The notes under the pieces were generated by a model. That model had not been told where the DNA came from and did not search any database. It saw nothing but the letters and a program-made list of their open reading frames with translations. From Chrysoperla carnea (taxonomy: Eukaryota > Arthropoda > Insecta > Neuroptera > Chrysopidae), in NCBI RefSeq assembly GCF_905475395.1, contig NC_058341.1:29217501-29281500 (forward strand): DNA of 64,000 bases. Direction: 5' to 3'. Both the position numbers and the translations under genes were made by a program. This document shows positions 24,831 to 38,519 of the stretch, one piece after another (position 1 is the first letter of the stretch; each line of letters starts with the position of its first letter).

Positions 24831-26214
24831 TTTATAATGTATAGGAATATAATGCCATAATCAACATAAATTTTGGCTAATTTTGTGTCAAAGTACTTCT
24901 TTGTAGTGATTCGTTTGATAATCAATTGGTAATCGTTCTTTATTTACACTTTGTCTAGATCTAAAAAATACCTTCAAAAAAATTCTTTATATTTTGAGTT
25001 TGAGCACTGGGGAGCTGTTTCAGCGCTTATTTTTTCAAAATTATTTATCTATAGATTTAATAAAAATGACTAAATTTGATATAGATCTGAATCTATTCAA
25101 TGGATTCCAAAACTTGAATGTGTATGAGTTTGTCGACTTTCGACATAAAATTTTTGTAAGAATGGACTTTATAACGCAACAATCATATATAATTAGGGTA
25201 CTTGAAAAAAACCTTTGATACAAGATATAAAGATAAATATCTCATCCAATTTTCTTCTAGATTATACACATAATTTTCTAGAAAATATGATTTGACAATT
25301 CCTTTCGTTTAATGGTTTATAGTCGGATTGTTCAAAAAAACTTTCAAAACTAACAACAACAACCAAAACCGTAATTTTAAAATAAAACTTCTTATATGCT
25401 CTTTCATGTTTAAACATAAAGAAATGTATATTGTGTACCTATACCTATACTTACCTATCTACCTAGAAAATATCTTGTATACATACACAGGGTGTTACAG
25501 ATCATCCGTTTACTGCCGAAAAAGTTCAGAACGTAAATTTATAAATTAAAACTTTAACTTAAAAACACTTTTTTTTTTAAATATTTCGCTTAAAAGCTAG
25601 GCAGTTTTATAATACTTTTTGCTCAACGTACCCAATATTAGCAAAATAACATTTATTTTGGAGTTAATTTACAAAAAACCCATCCAAACCAAAGTAAGTT
25701 TGTACGTTTTAGAAACATCGTGTATAGGCAAGAATAATTTTGTTCCCTTGAGTTACTAATATGAGGCCATTCTTAAAATATGTCAGGCAAACAGTGGAAG
25801 GGACGATAATACCTGGCCTTGAATTTTAAAGAAAGGAAGAACTTGTGTTCAAAAATTATTTCTATAGGTTGTTGAAAACGAATTGAGATCGAATAAGAGA
25901 CGGTGAAGCACATGCACACAAATCTACACTCTCTCTTGAGCTGCCTTTTTTAGTGAGAACTGAAATCAAGTCTGTACAAATCTATACATATTCTGTTTAG
26001 TATAACTAACAGCTGAATACGTCACGTAAAAGACGACCGTATTTTAAATATTTCTTATCCTATTGGAAGTAGCTAGGGATGAGACACATCTGGCACTTGG
26101 CAGCATCTTCTTTTTACAGTTAAATTTAAACTTGCTAGACAGTTTGAAACGTTGCTAACACAGAACCAGCTATTATTCTTATAATTATAAACGAAAAGTA
26201 AGATTTCCAAATTT

Positions 26215-26485
26215 TAAAAACTTCTGACAAATTTTTCGGGTACGGAATCCTAAACTCGCACTTTAAACATATTTAAGAACACTCTTCATTAAATTACCTT
26301 TATTCTTAAAGCATTTTCCAAACTGAATCGATTTTGAAGATCATAGCTAAGTTTTTAGTTTTTCGGATACGGAACCCTAAACTCGCACTTGAAACATAGC
26401 TAAGAACACTGTCCATTAAAATATTCGTTCATCCGTTCATCACAGACAGGCAGACATACATACAAACATAGCGATCAAAAAGGTT
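26215..26485 (-). repeat. Repeat family B, fragment (minus)
   Basis: Contains two internal homologous halves, TCGGGTACGGAATCCTAAAC and TCGGATACGGAACCCTAAAC, each followed by CTCGCAC and AGAACACT..CATTAAA; it ends at the AGACAGGCAGACATAC tract typical of the family. Confidence 0.6.
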
Positions 26486-27318
26486 AATTTGCCAAAAGTT
26501 TGGTTGCTTTACTAACACGCATCTTGCATTAATTAAAGCATATGCATGACGTACATCATCCCTTTTTTTGTTCAAATTTAGTCATCTTAAATTAAATCAT
26601 CAGAAACGTTGGCAACTCTCATATCAGTACTTTAGAAAAGATGAACTGTTACCCTAGAACATTAGGTAAAGGCGGTACATAAGATTGTAGATGAAAACTT
26701 TTCCAACAAAATAATGAGCAAAATAGAAAAATAAAGTATACATGCGATACAAGACTCTTACCTAGTTATATTATTATTTTCCAGGTACCTCACTGACATA
26801 ATCTATATCATATTTTCTCCATTTATATATTATATCTTACCTATGTGATATATGCATTGGTCATTTTCTTTTTCGTCATACCCAATTGATTTAATCTTTG
26901 TGAAATGATAAAATCCTTTTGTATGTACGTATAGATAGATATAAAATATATGTATGATTTCTTGGTAATAATACAGAAACAAGTGAATGAGGTTTTCCAT
27001 TTTGGTTCTTTTACCATCTAGAAAATGTTAACTTCAATTTGCTTCTACTTCTTTTACAGATGATAAATTGTATAATACATGTATTGAATGCAGGTTTATC
27101 GGGTGTTCCAAAATTTGGTTACATTAATATTATTTATATTCCAACATCTGTAAAAGAAACTTTTTTTTTGTACCTTTTTTATCTATCAAAACTAAAACGT
27201 AATTTTTAATTATGAATACTACGCCATCCTTGCTTAAATGCCTCTTACATCATAAAATGGAACCTTCTCCGAAGCAATTTTTTCCCACTAAACGTTGCTT
27301 TTTTTTTTTTTTTTTCGT

Positions 27319-27428
27319 GAACTTCCCAGAGGAAGTTAATATAATGGGGCCGGTTTTGAAAATCTCCAGTTTTACATATTTTCGCTCTTTCAAGGCCGCA
27401 ATATCCGAATCAAACCTTTTCAATGTGA

Positions 27429-27522
<94 letters not shown>

Positions 27523-27871
27523 TATGTGCGTAAGTGCGTATGTTCGTTCGAATTCTTTCGCCTCGATTATCTCGCAAACCAGTTATGACATTAACACGTG
27601 TCTAGGCTTATTCGACGCGTAATCGCGTATTTAAAAACTGAACGAGTTTCTAGAGCAGAATTAGTAGCCGTTTTTTGATGGTAATAAAAAAAACTGGAAA
27701 AAACTGAATCTGAAAAGTGGATAAAACACATCATTTATCTATGGAGATAATGATCGTTCCAGCATAAGCTGCAGTACATGTTCGAAGAATAATCTATAAA
27801 GGCTAAGAAGACCTTTTTCTAATGTTTTCCCCCCTCTGGGAAGTTAGTTGTGGGGACTACAGGGGTCACAC
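27319..27871 (+). mobile_element. Repeat family A, copy 2 (MITE-like) with long (TG)n
   Basis: Starts GAACTTCCCAGAGGA (27,319) and has the matching inverted CCTCTGGGAAGTTA at 27,833-27,846, then the outer tail GTGGGGACTACAGGGGTCACA. It aligns to the reverse complement of 3320-3811 nearly end to end. The main length difference is the dinucleotide tract in the middle. Confidence 0.7.
27433..27519 (+). repeat. (TG)43 microsatellite inside family A
   Basis: An uninterrupted 87-bp TG tract. The homologous site in copy 1 has only eight units, so the tract has expanded here or shrunk there. The 136-codon open frame through it is an artefact of stop-free (TG)n. Confidence 0.95.
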
Positions 27872-30800
27872 TCACACAACTTCCACGCCGACTATGTACT
27901 ACCAATTTATTCATGATTACTTTCGTTTTTATCTGGTATTAATAATAATACAAACCACCACTGTCACAGATATTTTTCAATATATTATAAAAATTAATAC
28001 AAAACTATAAAATAAAATAATAAATTATAAATTAATGATAAAACAAATCACTGTTTTCTCCTGTCTTCATCAGCTCAATAAAGTTTGTTGAATAACAATA
28101 ACTTATGTACGTTGCTATGATTTCAAATTTGTTTTAAAAATCCATTTTTGTCTAACATTACTTCATTCTCAAATAAATGAATATCATAATGTCAGCACTG
28201 GGACATTTAGCACACTAAATACGTAAATATCACTAAAATTTTTACGAACCTGATCGTGATTAACTAATGGATTATTACTTGATTTTGTAGTAGGATTGAG
28301 CATATGAAGCTATGAAATAAATGTACGTGTATCGTAAAATTATTTATTGCTATTCATGTCTTTAATTCGTGGATTTTCTTAATCAGAATATACACGTGTA
28401 GAGAGAATTAAAATATTCGTTTTATAAGGACAATCATACTCGAATCTTGTTGAAACCATTTTTGTCTTTTTACGTAGAGGTACCAGAAATTCTTTATTTC
28501 TATTCCGGGTCAAGTAAACATATTTTTATCCTTATACAAATAATATCTTATTATTTCTCCTAATATAATAATTTTGGACTCTATTTCATTCGCATTGTAT
28601 TATTATTTTGGAGACATTGGCTTTAGGTAACTCCGTTGAGAGTGTTTGAAATGAATTGACCACGTGAAGTTTGGCTTACAATACATACGAATTGTTTCGT
28701 AAATAAAAATTATTTTGTGTAGGTACGGAATATTTCGTGAAAGTGTTATTACACTTAAATTTAAACCCTTGAAATTTGATGTTAAATCCAAATTTTAGCC
28801 AATTTTTTTCTATTGTTTTTATAGGAATAGATAGAGTTTCATGTTTCATTTCTCCTCTTCTTCAGAAGTGTAGCCAGTTTTAGGTAGAAAAAGATTTTCT
28901 AAAACCATGCATTTTTGTTCAAACCTATAACTCCTATACATGTACCCTTGTAATGAAGTTATAACGCCTACATGTACCAGCTTAATTTTTTCTTCGACAA
29001 GTGGTGCGCACCTTTTATAGGGATAAAAATAAATGTATTCATTTCTAGAATCAAATATTGATTCTGATTGTTGGGTGAGCCAGACTGTCTAATATGCACT
29101 TATTTTATATGTGATTATTTAAAAGTTATAGTCATAAATATGTAAATATTTTTTGAAATTATATATCTGTGTAAATTTTCTCATTTTGGCTGAAAGCTTC
29201 ATTTTTGAATAAAATAAATAATATGGATATATAAAATGATTTGAATATTCACATTTTTTGATTTACTCTCTTGTTATATTTTACATTTTCGAGAACAAAG
29301 GAGTGAACTTTATAAATAGAAAAATATATTTGAATGGAATGTAATTCACTCTGACTGCAGCATCGGAGCTATAGAATGTAATTTTTCTATAATATGTGTA
29401 GGAATACACAGTGGTCTTAAAAATTGATCTTTTTATGTACCATGTTTAAGACCGTTTGAGTAGGTCTTAAAGTTGGAAGTTCCCACTGAGGCATACCACT
29501 TAAAAAACATCAACCCTACAATAACCGTGCTAAAAGGACTGACTCTACATAATAATATAAACGACATGTATAAATTTCAGCTATGTAAAACTTCCGTTAA
29601 TTTTTGTCTGAGACTTTAGAAGTGTTTGCAATGACTTGAAAAACACCACATAAGTCAACTGGATTCCTTGTACAACAACATTGAACCTGGTTGCATAATT
29701 ACGCTAAGGAGGTTGGGTTTGATGCAAGGGCTGGTCTTCGAATCCAGAAATCGGCAAATAATTGATATTTTTTAATACTCTCTTCGAAATAAATCATTAA
29801 AATTAAATGTTATTATAAAACTAATAGAGAGTTCTATACTCAGGATTTGATTCTCTTCATAACTTTATTTTTCGACTGTAGTATTATAATTAAATATTTG
29901 ATATTTTCGATATTATTAAACTCAAAGACTTACCAAATTAAATTACTCCGATTTTGAAACCACGAAGTATGCTAACCATTCTGCGCGTATCTGAGATTTA
30001 AATTTCGTACCAACATACCAACGTAAAACCAACTAGAGAATCTCTGGAATACGGAACTTGAATACGGAACTATGAATATAATTATTATCCTTGAGTTAAT
30101 AATTAATCATTATTCATATTTCATAATGTAAATGAATAAAAGTATAATTAATTAGCTCGTTTTTCACAATTTGTAAAAAAAAAGTTTAGTTCACAGTTTT
30201 TATTACACAGGATATTTCATTTTAAATCAATCATTATATTACATGAAGTCATTATCACCTTACTTTATCAAAGAGAAATGTAGTTTTTTTTTAATAGTAA
30301 ATGCGTTCTTTTAATCAAAAATACTCTATTTTCTTCTAGGCCATGTTGGTCCATTTCTCCAATCACTCATAAATATTCACCAATGGCCCAGCTGCTATTA
30401 GAAAATATTTTGGTCCTATGGAACCAATATGGCCTGGTAAGACAAAATATACGTTGACCTTACCGGGCCAACGTGCCAACGAACATGTTAAAATACCAAA
30501 AATCTACCCCGTTTCGTTTTAATGGAAACGGCAGATATAGTCACAACAATCCAGTGAGTATGTGTAAAAAAGGTTAATATTAAATGTTACAGTTTTTACA
30601 TAACAAATTGTAACAATTGAAAATTACATTTTTAAATGTATTGATAGCATACAGAACATTTTCTCTTTAGAATTGCAATTCTAAAGTTATTTATTGGAAA
30701 CATTACCACTATATAATATGAAAGTCGAGCGTAATAGTACATAATTTATCTACCTACTACCTATGCTATGGAAATTTGTTTGTATATGCTCGTTATATAT

Positions 30801-33800
30801 TTTTATTACAATGAAATACTTTAACCATTGTCTAATTTTTTACTTCAAACGCATTATGGGCGTTAACTCATTTTGAAAACACAGCGTAGATGACAAACCC
30901 TGCATGTGAATGCGACCCTCATGACCCACATCATCAGGTAAATAAATATTAAATATTTGTATAAAACAAAAAGGTATAGTTGAGGGGATACACGGAATCT
31001 TCGGGACCAACATTCGGCGCTTGCAAAATATTTTCCTAAACTTACACAAATTCTTAAAATTCAGTATTTGTAAATATTTCTGTGTAAAAGTCTTGAGCTA
31101 AAAAAAACCGACGGGCGCACACACATGCGTACAAATACATACATATAAAAGTGGTGTAAATGCATTGACTTGTCTAAACGTAAAGACATAGTCAAAATTT
31201 GATTTTTGGGACCCATTGCAAGAACAAAGGACTGCAGTGACATTATCCAAATTAAATACTTGGTGAACGTCTTGGAGTTGCAGCGCTTGGTCAATAAAGT
31301 TTACTTGCGTAACAACAGTGACTTTTAATGAAAAATGGAAATACTGTTGTTCACAAAAAATTCTTAATGAAAACATTGCAGCTTGTTTCGACACACAGCC
31401 AAAAAAGTTGTCCGAGCCTGCTCTAGTAGATATTGAAAAAAACGAGAATTTCCATAACGTCCTCTTCGAGACTAATAATTTAAGAATATCCGTTCACGTT
31501 TATTTTTCACACAAAAGAATTTTGGGTTTTTAACCGCCAAAGCGTACCGTATTGTGTATACCAAATTCCATCCAGTTCTACCTCTCCAGGGTTTCTTTAG
31601 CAAGAAAAGCCCCCTCTTTTGCTTCTTTTTGCCTACAATTAATTTCAAATTGGATAATTACGTTCGTGCTCTTCGTTACAGACGTACTAACGAAATCTTA
31701 TATCAACCTGGTACTAAAAATGTCGATAATGACTGAATTCATGTATTGTTTGCCAATAATTTAAATGCAGAGTATATGTACCATTGGAAAATTATACATA
31801 TACACACAAAGGAACTATAAAGGTGCAATATATATAGAATTATTTTGAAATTGATGACGCTAGCAAATAATATTTATTGAATTATGTTACAATTAATTTG
31901 AGAAAAAATATTTTTATAAAAAGATCCGAACAAGCCAATTGTCCATTACATGTAAACAAATATTTAAACGTGTAGAATTAATTACAGCGATTCACGTCGT
32001 AAATGACATCCTAATATTATTTCGAAAATAATTTTTTGAAAAATCGTCAAGATCAGCTAATACAGTTGACTCTTGTCCAGAACTATCCTTTAAGAAAGGA
32101 GGAGGTGAATAGAAGTTTGTTTGAATGGCTTAGAGAAAACGAGGGCATTTTTGTATATCCCAAATTAATTGGATTAACAAGGAAAAAGGTAATACTTACT
32201 GCTAACCGACGAAAACTGCTAAAGTTAGTAGTTTGCTTTTTTCTTGAATCTAAGATAAATAAATAGAATAAGAGACAATAATAATGGCCTACAAAAATAT
32301 TGGACCGTTTGGCGTGACCTCTACCCCCTACATTTCCGAAAAACGAAGGTATACAGATTTTATGAGCTGTTTTCTCAAACCTACGCCTTAAACAAGTTAG
32401 TTTAACGACTAAATCTTTTATTAGGCCTTAAATGTCCTCATTAAGCTTTATTTAGTAACATTCATATTTAGAATCACTCACCATAAACACTTCAAATACA
32501 AAGTCCTTATTTTTAAACTTTAGGGTTTGCTGATGAATAACTTGAATGTTTGAAATATTTTTAAGCCTTTAATCTAAAATTTTCATTGCTGTTATATTCT
32601 ACACTTAACATGCTCGTATATTCGGCCATATCGTATTCCATTGAAAAATAGATTGTTTTACTTTATGCAGATGAATATTTCACCTTTAGAAAAGGTGATT
32701 TCCGGAAAATGAATTTTATCTACGAAAAAAAAAAAAGAAAACATATAGAAAAGGATAAAATAATTTATACTTGTAATATCGGAAATAGAAGCAACAAAAA
32801 ATGGTTAAAGAAAAATATACTTTAATCAAATTGTATGTTAAACTCTAATATAAAAATACGTATGAATTCATATGGTATCCAACTAAACTTACTAAAAACT
32901 TAGATAGCAGAACATCAAGTGACTACCATTCGAGTTATCAAGTAATCTTTGTTTCATTGATTTAGTTGATGATTTATTGGTCAATTTCTAATTAAAAGTT
33001 TGTTTATCAATAATTATGCACATTTCAAACTTAACATTATAGGTAATATATAGTAAGTATCCAACCACACTTTCGGGTTCAGTTTCGGTACTAAATTGGA
33101 GTTTCCATTTTGGTATGAGACCTACGCTCGTGGGACTGCGTAAGTTCTATGTTTTGGTTGTGTTCGATTTCAAATATTTGATTTATTAATAAAACTAATC
33201 TTATTGGACAACATTTCGATTACAAATACTAAAAAACAAGTAAGAAACTAAAAACACAGGGTCTCAAATTTTAAGAAAAATGTAAACACAATCGCATAGT
33301 GAGCTACCGCCCTGGTCCGTGATGCTGTCGGTTCAATTACTGCAAAACTGAATATTTATGGCTTCACATCAAACATCAATGTCAAAAAATTCACAAGTAA
33401 TATCTTTTACAATATCTTGCAATTACGAAGAATGGAATGTAAGATATGGAATTTGAATAATACAAAAGATATACAGACAAATAATGAAGATGATCCAATT
33501 TGAATAACGATGTCTGCGTGAAACATTTTGGCCAGATTTTTTTGCAGAGATAGTAGTAGAAGAAACATTTAAGCAAAGTAGAAGGTTTTCTTTAGGTTTT
33601 TCTTCCCAAAATTACAGAAAATAGTTCTCAAATTGTATGATCAATCCATTTTCTAATGAATTAATATGGAAGTACTATGTTCAGAATCAACTAGCCATAT
33701 CGCTGATATCTGTTCTATGATTGTACATATGGATAAAAAACAACTATATACATACAGGATTCTTACATAAACCCTATTCACATAAGAGAATGAGATATAC

Positions 33801-34489
33801 GCTGCGGAAGCTGGAAAATTGACAATATGCATTGGTTTGATATCCAGTCATTTGAAAATTTGTTTGTGTAAAATCGGGTACTATTCTACTTATATGAAGG
33901 GATCATTGATAATGAATTCTATTTATATCTTGAACCTATGAGCTTATTTGCATTATTCTGGGACGTCAAAAACTCATAAATCGGAAATTCCCGGAAAAAA
34001 TTGTCTTGTGTGTTTTAAACAAATCTGGTTATAATATCCAGTAGTTTAAAATTCGTTAAAGAACTCATTGTAGCGTTTTAAGAATAAAAAGAGCAAAAGG
34101 GGCTGTGAGCCACCGGTAGGATTATATTATTTTCGCTATCATTAATGAACTTTTAAATAAAATTTTTTTAAAATCTTAATTTCATTGACGTGAATGGACT
34201 TCGACCTAACGACCTTCTGCATCACGATACAAATCGCGGGCACCATAACCAAAAAACAATGACCTCAAAATTTTTTTTTACATTTCAAGATAATAAACTA
34301 TAAACAACAAATCGGTCGGCCGCCCTATAAACAACAAATCGTCGGATAGTTATTTTTGCCAGTTTTAGTTGGGACTTACATGAGACTTGAAGGAATCCCT
34401 GAAGAGTCACGCGGTTGTGTAAGATCAATATTTTACTCATCTATGGTAACAAATTGAAATTTACGGCAAATGCGATTTTTTTATTGCAA

Positions 34490-34680
34490 CTCAAGAAGCC
34501 AACCGATTTTCTTAAACATAGATAAAAATTCTATCGATCAAGTCAATTTGAAACCTAAATATCTAAATTAAAATCGGTCGATCGCTTTAGTATTGGAGCT
34601 ACGATGACGCAGACAAATTTACAAATATACAGATACAAACTTCAAACTTATAACACCCTGTTGGGTATTAAAAATACGTA
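34490..34680 (-). repeat. Repeat family E
   Basis: On the minus strand it reads TAATACCCAACAGGGTGTTA, AAGTTTGAAGTTTGTATCTG, then TCGTAGCTCCAATACTAAAG and CGATCGACCGATTTTAATTT. It resembles family B in plan (GGGTGTTATAAGTTTGA, then a CATCGTAGC block) but differs in sequence. Confidence 0.45.
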
Positions 34681-35639
34681 TGATCAGCTTTTCCACGGCA
34701 TTGGATCTTATATTTAGAAAAATTAATTTAAAAAAAAAACACTATCCTTTACCCAATGAAATATCATAAATTAACATTTTAGGAACATTGAGTTTACTCG
34801 TCTAGGATTTTTGATTTTTAAAGGTAGCCTGTATAAATAAAGTGTTTACTAAAATACATAGAAAATAATATTAAGAAAAACTAAGCCAATTGAGTACAAA
34901 TTGTATTTTCACCATCACACAATTGTCCGATATATACTTTTTAGTCATCTGTTTATCAAAAATATAGACCTATGCACTATAATGCACTATATTGAGGGTC
35001 AACGGTGAGAAGTGGGTGTGTGTGGTTTTGAATTCATTATTAAGAGTGAAACAGAAACATATACTCCGCTATGTTGACTATTCTAAAGAGAGTATAATAA
35101 ATATTTTGAATAATTTAAATAAAAAATTTGAATTATTAAAAAACTATTGCGATTTACTAGGAAAAACAGTGTTATAAGAAAGCTTGATAGAAACCCTCCA
35201 TTATGGGGTCCCTTATCCTGGATACAATGTATTTATCCACACGTTATGTTTTGTAATACGAATAATAATAATACTTAAAGTTTTATAACAAAATCTCGTA
35301 AACGTTTATGTAAAATAGTCTTGATCAAATACATTTAGTAGGTTGTGTAACAGCACCACATATATATTTGTAAGATATTGGAATGGATATACAATATGAT
35401 TCATATTACTCTTTGCATAAAAATATTGTTACATGATCGAAAAATATTGTATCCATTCTACTATAGGCTAGATACTGTGGGAGCTATCATTCAGGAATAA
35501 ATTTTTGTTGTAAATGTTTACTGGAATCAGTAGAGCAAATTAACCTGATAATGATAATGAATATTATCCGACACCAACGTTAAGCGATATTGTTACACTA
35601 ATTTGGAGAAGAAGTATGTCGTTGATATCGCGCGAACAA

Positions 35640-35945
35640 AAAGTGATATCGACTTCGTCGAGGTGTCGATCGATTCGTATTAAAATCAATATGATTCGAA
35701 CATAATTTCATAATATTCGTACTAGCTGTTTTTAGTTCGTTGAGGTGCTGATCGAAGCATATTAACGGTAATATGATCCGAAAAGAATTTCATAACATTC
35801 GGTCGTGTTTCGAATCGGGAGAGATTTTCCTTAAATTTTTCCTGACCGATCTCGTGCGTACAAAAAATGATATCAACTTCGTTGAGATGCCAATCGAAAC
35901 GTATTAACGGCAATATGATTTCAAAAGAATTTCATAGCATTCGTT
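35640..35945 (+). repeat. Degenerate three-copy repeat
   Basis: Three diverged copies of a roughly 75-bp unit (TTCGTTGAGATGCCAATCGA, later AACGGCAATATGATT and AATTTCATAGCATTCG) begin near 35,648, 35,735 and 35,875, with unequal spacers. The array ends next to a family A terminal fragment. Confidence 0.65.
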
Positions 35946-35978
35946 TTTATTTTAAAAAAAATTTTAAAACTTTTTATT

Positions 35979-36018
35979 ATGCTGGGAAGTTAATTGTGTG
36001 GACCTCAAGGGTCGCACC
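35979..36018 (+). repeat. Repeat family A, terminal fragment
   Basis: GCTGGGAAGTTAATTGTGTG followed by GACCTCAAGGGTCGCAC matches the outer end of the two family A copies. Confidence 0.6.
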
Positions 36019-36328
36019 AGACTCTATTCACGGCTTGTTAATATATAATATTACCCAAATATGGATTATCAAAGTCCACCCTATCGACAGAATCAGACCC
36101 AGAAAAACAGTTAAGTCCAAGCTCACTCGTCATAATCACATATTCCATAGCCCACACAACCCAGTCTATAATACTTATATATACGTTGTGAGTCAAAGTC
36201 GTATATATACAGTATTAGTATTATAATATATTTTGTATTTGCGAAAAACCTCAATACGTGATCAAAATATTATATAAAAGAGAGTATAGTGGTAACGGGA
36301 AAAAAATACAGAAATGTAGAAAAAGACA

Positions 36329-36360
36329 ATAATAATAATAACACACACACACACACACAC
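36329..36360 (+). repeat. (AAT)4 then (CA)10 microsatellite
   Basis: A short AAT run passes directly into ten CA units. Confidence 0.9.
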
Positions 36361-37933
36361 TTATCATATATGAGTAGCAATGTTGAATGGTGTGGGTGGT
36401 TTTCTCGTATATGTTTAGGCATTGATTACGAGTTCCATGTAAGGGTTCAACACCATATCCATTTTCATCTCACGTGGCATTTTATGCGGTTATAACTTGC
36501 TTGTATAATGTGCAAATATCAAATCAAAAACTTAAAAATATATTTTAAATTATATATATACACATATATTTTTAATATATTTAATTTTTTAACCGCCTAC
36601 AAAAAATAAGATTTTATGTATCTGTCAGTGGAATCGTCGCTGTATGCGGAGATAATCGGAATGGTAGGTACTTACTACAAAAAAAAAAAAACATGATTAA
36701 AATTTCAATTAGTAGTTTGAAGATCCTTTGGTCATATTGCAAAGAGAGACAGATCAGACATCAATCGAGAGGAAAGAGAAAGTAATCTTTGCCCCTCAAA
36801 AGTATGACAGTAATTCGTCTTTGCCTTATGAATTTATAGAAGAAAATAGATTGAAGTAGAGTTTTCCAAAGTTTATTAAATCTGTTCTTCTGATTTTTTC
36901 TAATTACGATATTTTGAGAAAATATCTCAATTGCATCACATTTAAAAACTTGAATCTCTGACAGTAGCATTGAATAGCAACTTGAAATGATTTTTAAATT
37001 GTGCCGTACATTGTAGTCAAATTTTTATTCTGACGTTAAAACCCGGAGTGAGTTATAGAGCGCATGAGAACTATTCCGATTATAGTTACCTACACGTATT
37101 CTGGCTCCACATTATGATCAGTTTGTATTCCTCGCCACAATTTCAACCATTTAGTGGTGCATCGTATAAACCATAAAATGACGAAGCTTTTGGGTGCCTT
37201 CTTTTTCCCTTGTACTTCAAAGTGACCTAAAAATATTTCAACGATGGAAATGGTTACGATTTTCTCATCTTTGGTACAGAAATACGATAAAGTGTTTCAA
37301 ATGAGAATATCGTCTCGCAAGAAATCATAGTTCATTTTTATCGAATTCAAATTTTAATATCATGTGCAGTTCGCAAAAAACATATTCATAAGGTCAGCAA
37401 ATGGTCAAGTAGGATTCAGCGTTATCCACATTTTGTAGCCCACTCTTGGTAGAAGCAGTGGAATGAGTCACTGTCTTCACTGTCTTGAGGATCTGTTGGT
37501 GCTTTCTGGAAAGAAAAAGTTTCATAATATTAGCCATTCTCATTGATTTAGAGTTTCAAAACGTGGAGTAGTTGTGTGAAATGTGGGTATATTATCCTTT
37601 TCTTTACCCATTAAAATTTTCCTTGAAAACTTTATGGAAAACTTAACCCCAAATTATTACAATGAACTTTTATTTGGTACACACTACATAATATAACTAC
37701 TCCAACAAATATTGCATAATACTATAGAGAACATAGCTACTAAAACATTGCATGGCAATGATTTTTATATACATCTGTATAGGAGTATCTAGGTTTTGTT
37801 TCACATATTATATCACATATATCTCATCTAATTTACATTGTTGATACACTATGATGCACTAACATGGATTTAACTGTGGAAGCATCAGCATCAGTTATAT
37901 GTACATACTTATATAATACAAATAACGCATATG

Positions 37934-38519
37934 CAGGGTGTCTCAAAACAGCCGGAGATAAGGGCAGTGTTTAGTTTTGAATTTGATGTACCATTACCAA
38001 GGTAGAGAGTGCTACATTAAATATAGTTTGTAATTTTGAAAATATCTCGATTAAGGGAGTCGTTTCGACGCACATGTTAATTAAAAAAATTTTATATTAC
38101 AATAATGAAGTTTCGATCATACTTTACCCTGAAAAGGTTGTGAACAATTTTTCAAAAATGTTAATATTAGTTTTCAGTTTTACGAGAAAATAACACCCTA
38201 TCAACTTTTCTAGAATTTTACTACCAGTTATCGATTAGAAGGAGTGAAAAAAAGACAAAAATATTCCTGATATCTATTCGCAACGAAATAAAGTACATTA
38301 CCGGGACATTCAAATTGGTATTTATGCACAGACACTTTATATAAGTGGTTCTTAAATTAGTGATAAAATTTCTGCCTTTTTTAACCCAAAGAATACCGAG
38401 TAAAGCTTGGCCATCCAAGTACTTAATATTAATTAAGATATTCTCAGAAATTACAAGCTTTAATTAATAAAGCATTTTCTCGTTGAATTTGTAAAGGGTA
38501 GAAGTTTTGAAACACCTTG
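37934..38519. mobile_element. MITE-like element, CAGGGTGTCTCAAAAC termini
   Basis: The left end CAGGGTGTCTCAAAAC (37,934) and the right end, read inward on the other strand, CAAGGTGTTTCAAAAC (ending 38,519), match at 14 of 16 positions. The 586-bp unit has no long open frame. I find no clear target duplication, so the superfamily is open. Confidence 0.55.

Larger units (their letters stand above)
18021..27318. other. Intergenic, repeat-bearing DNA
   Basis: I see no host gene. It holds repeat family B pieces (19,120-19,635, 23,600-23,835, 26,215-26,485), a 28-bp-arm palindrome at 19,405-19,469, a (TA)n run near 23,074-23,105 and family F at 24,545-24,830. Open frames stay below 100 aa and lack domain or splice signals. 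An open frame at 21,137-21,355 (minus) shows nothing recognisable. Confidence 0.5.

Noticed and set aside
27212..27622. 136-codon frame with a (CV)n stretch
   Set aside because: It crosses a stop-free (TG)n and a MITE-like repeat; the homologous frame in copy 1 differs at amino-acid-changing sites.
29700..29755. B-box-like CTTCGAATCC
   Set aside because: No matching A box at proper distance.
32036..32266. Possible exon (frame with LFEWLRENEGIFVYPKLIGL, followed by AAAAAGGTAATA)
   Set aside because: A donor-like site is present but no convincing acceptor or partner exon, and the sequence matches nothing I know.
33290..33345. tRNA-like match (AGTGAGCTACC ... GGTTCAATTACTG)
   Set aside because: B box is imperfect, box spacing is short and no cloverleaf can be drawn; not called as tRNA or SINE.
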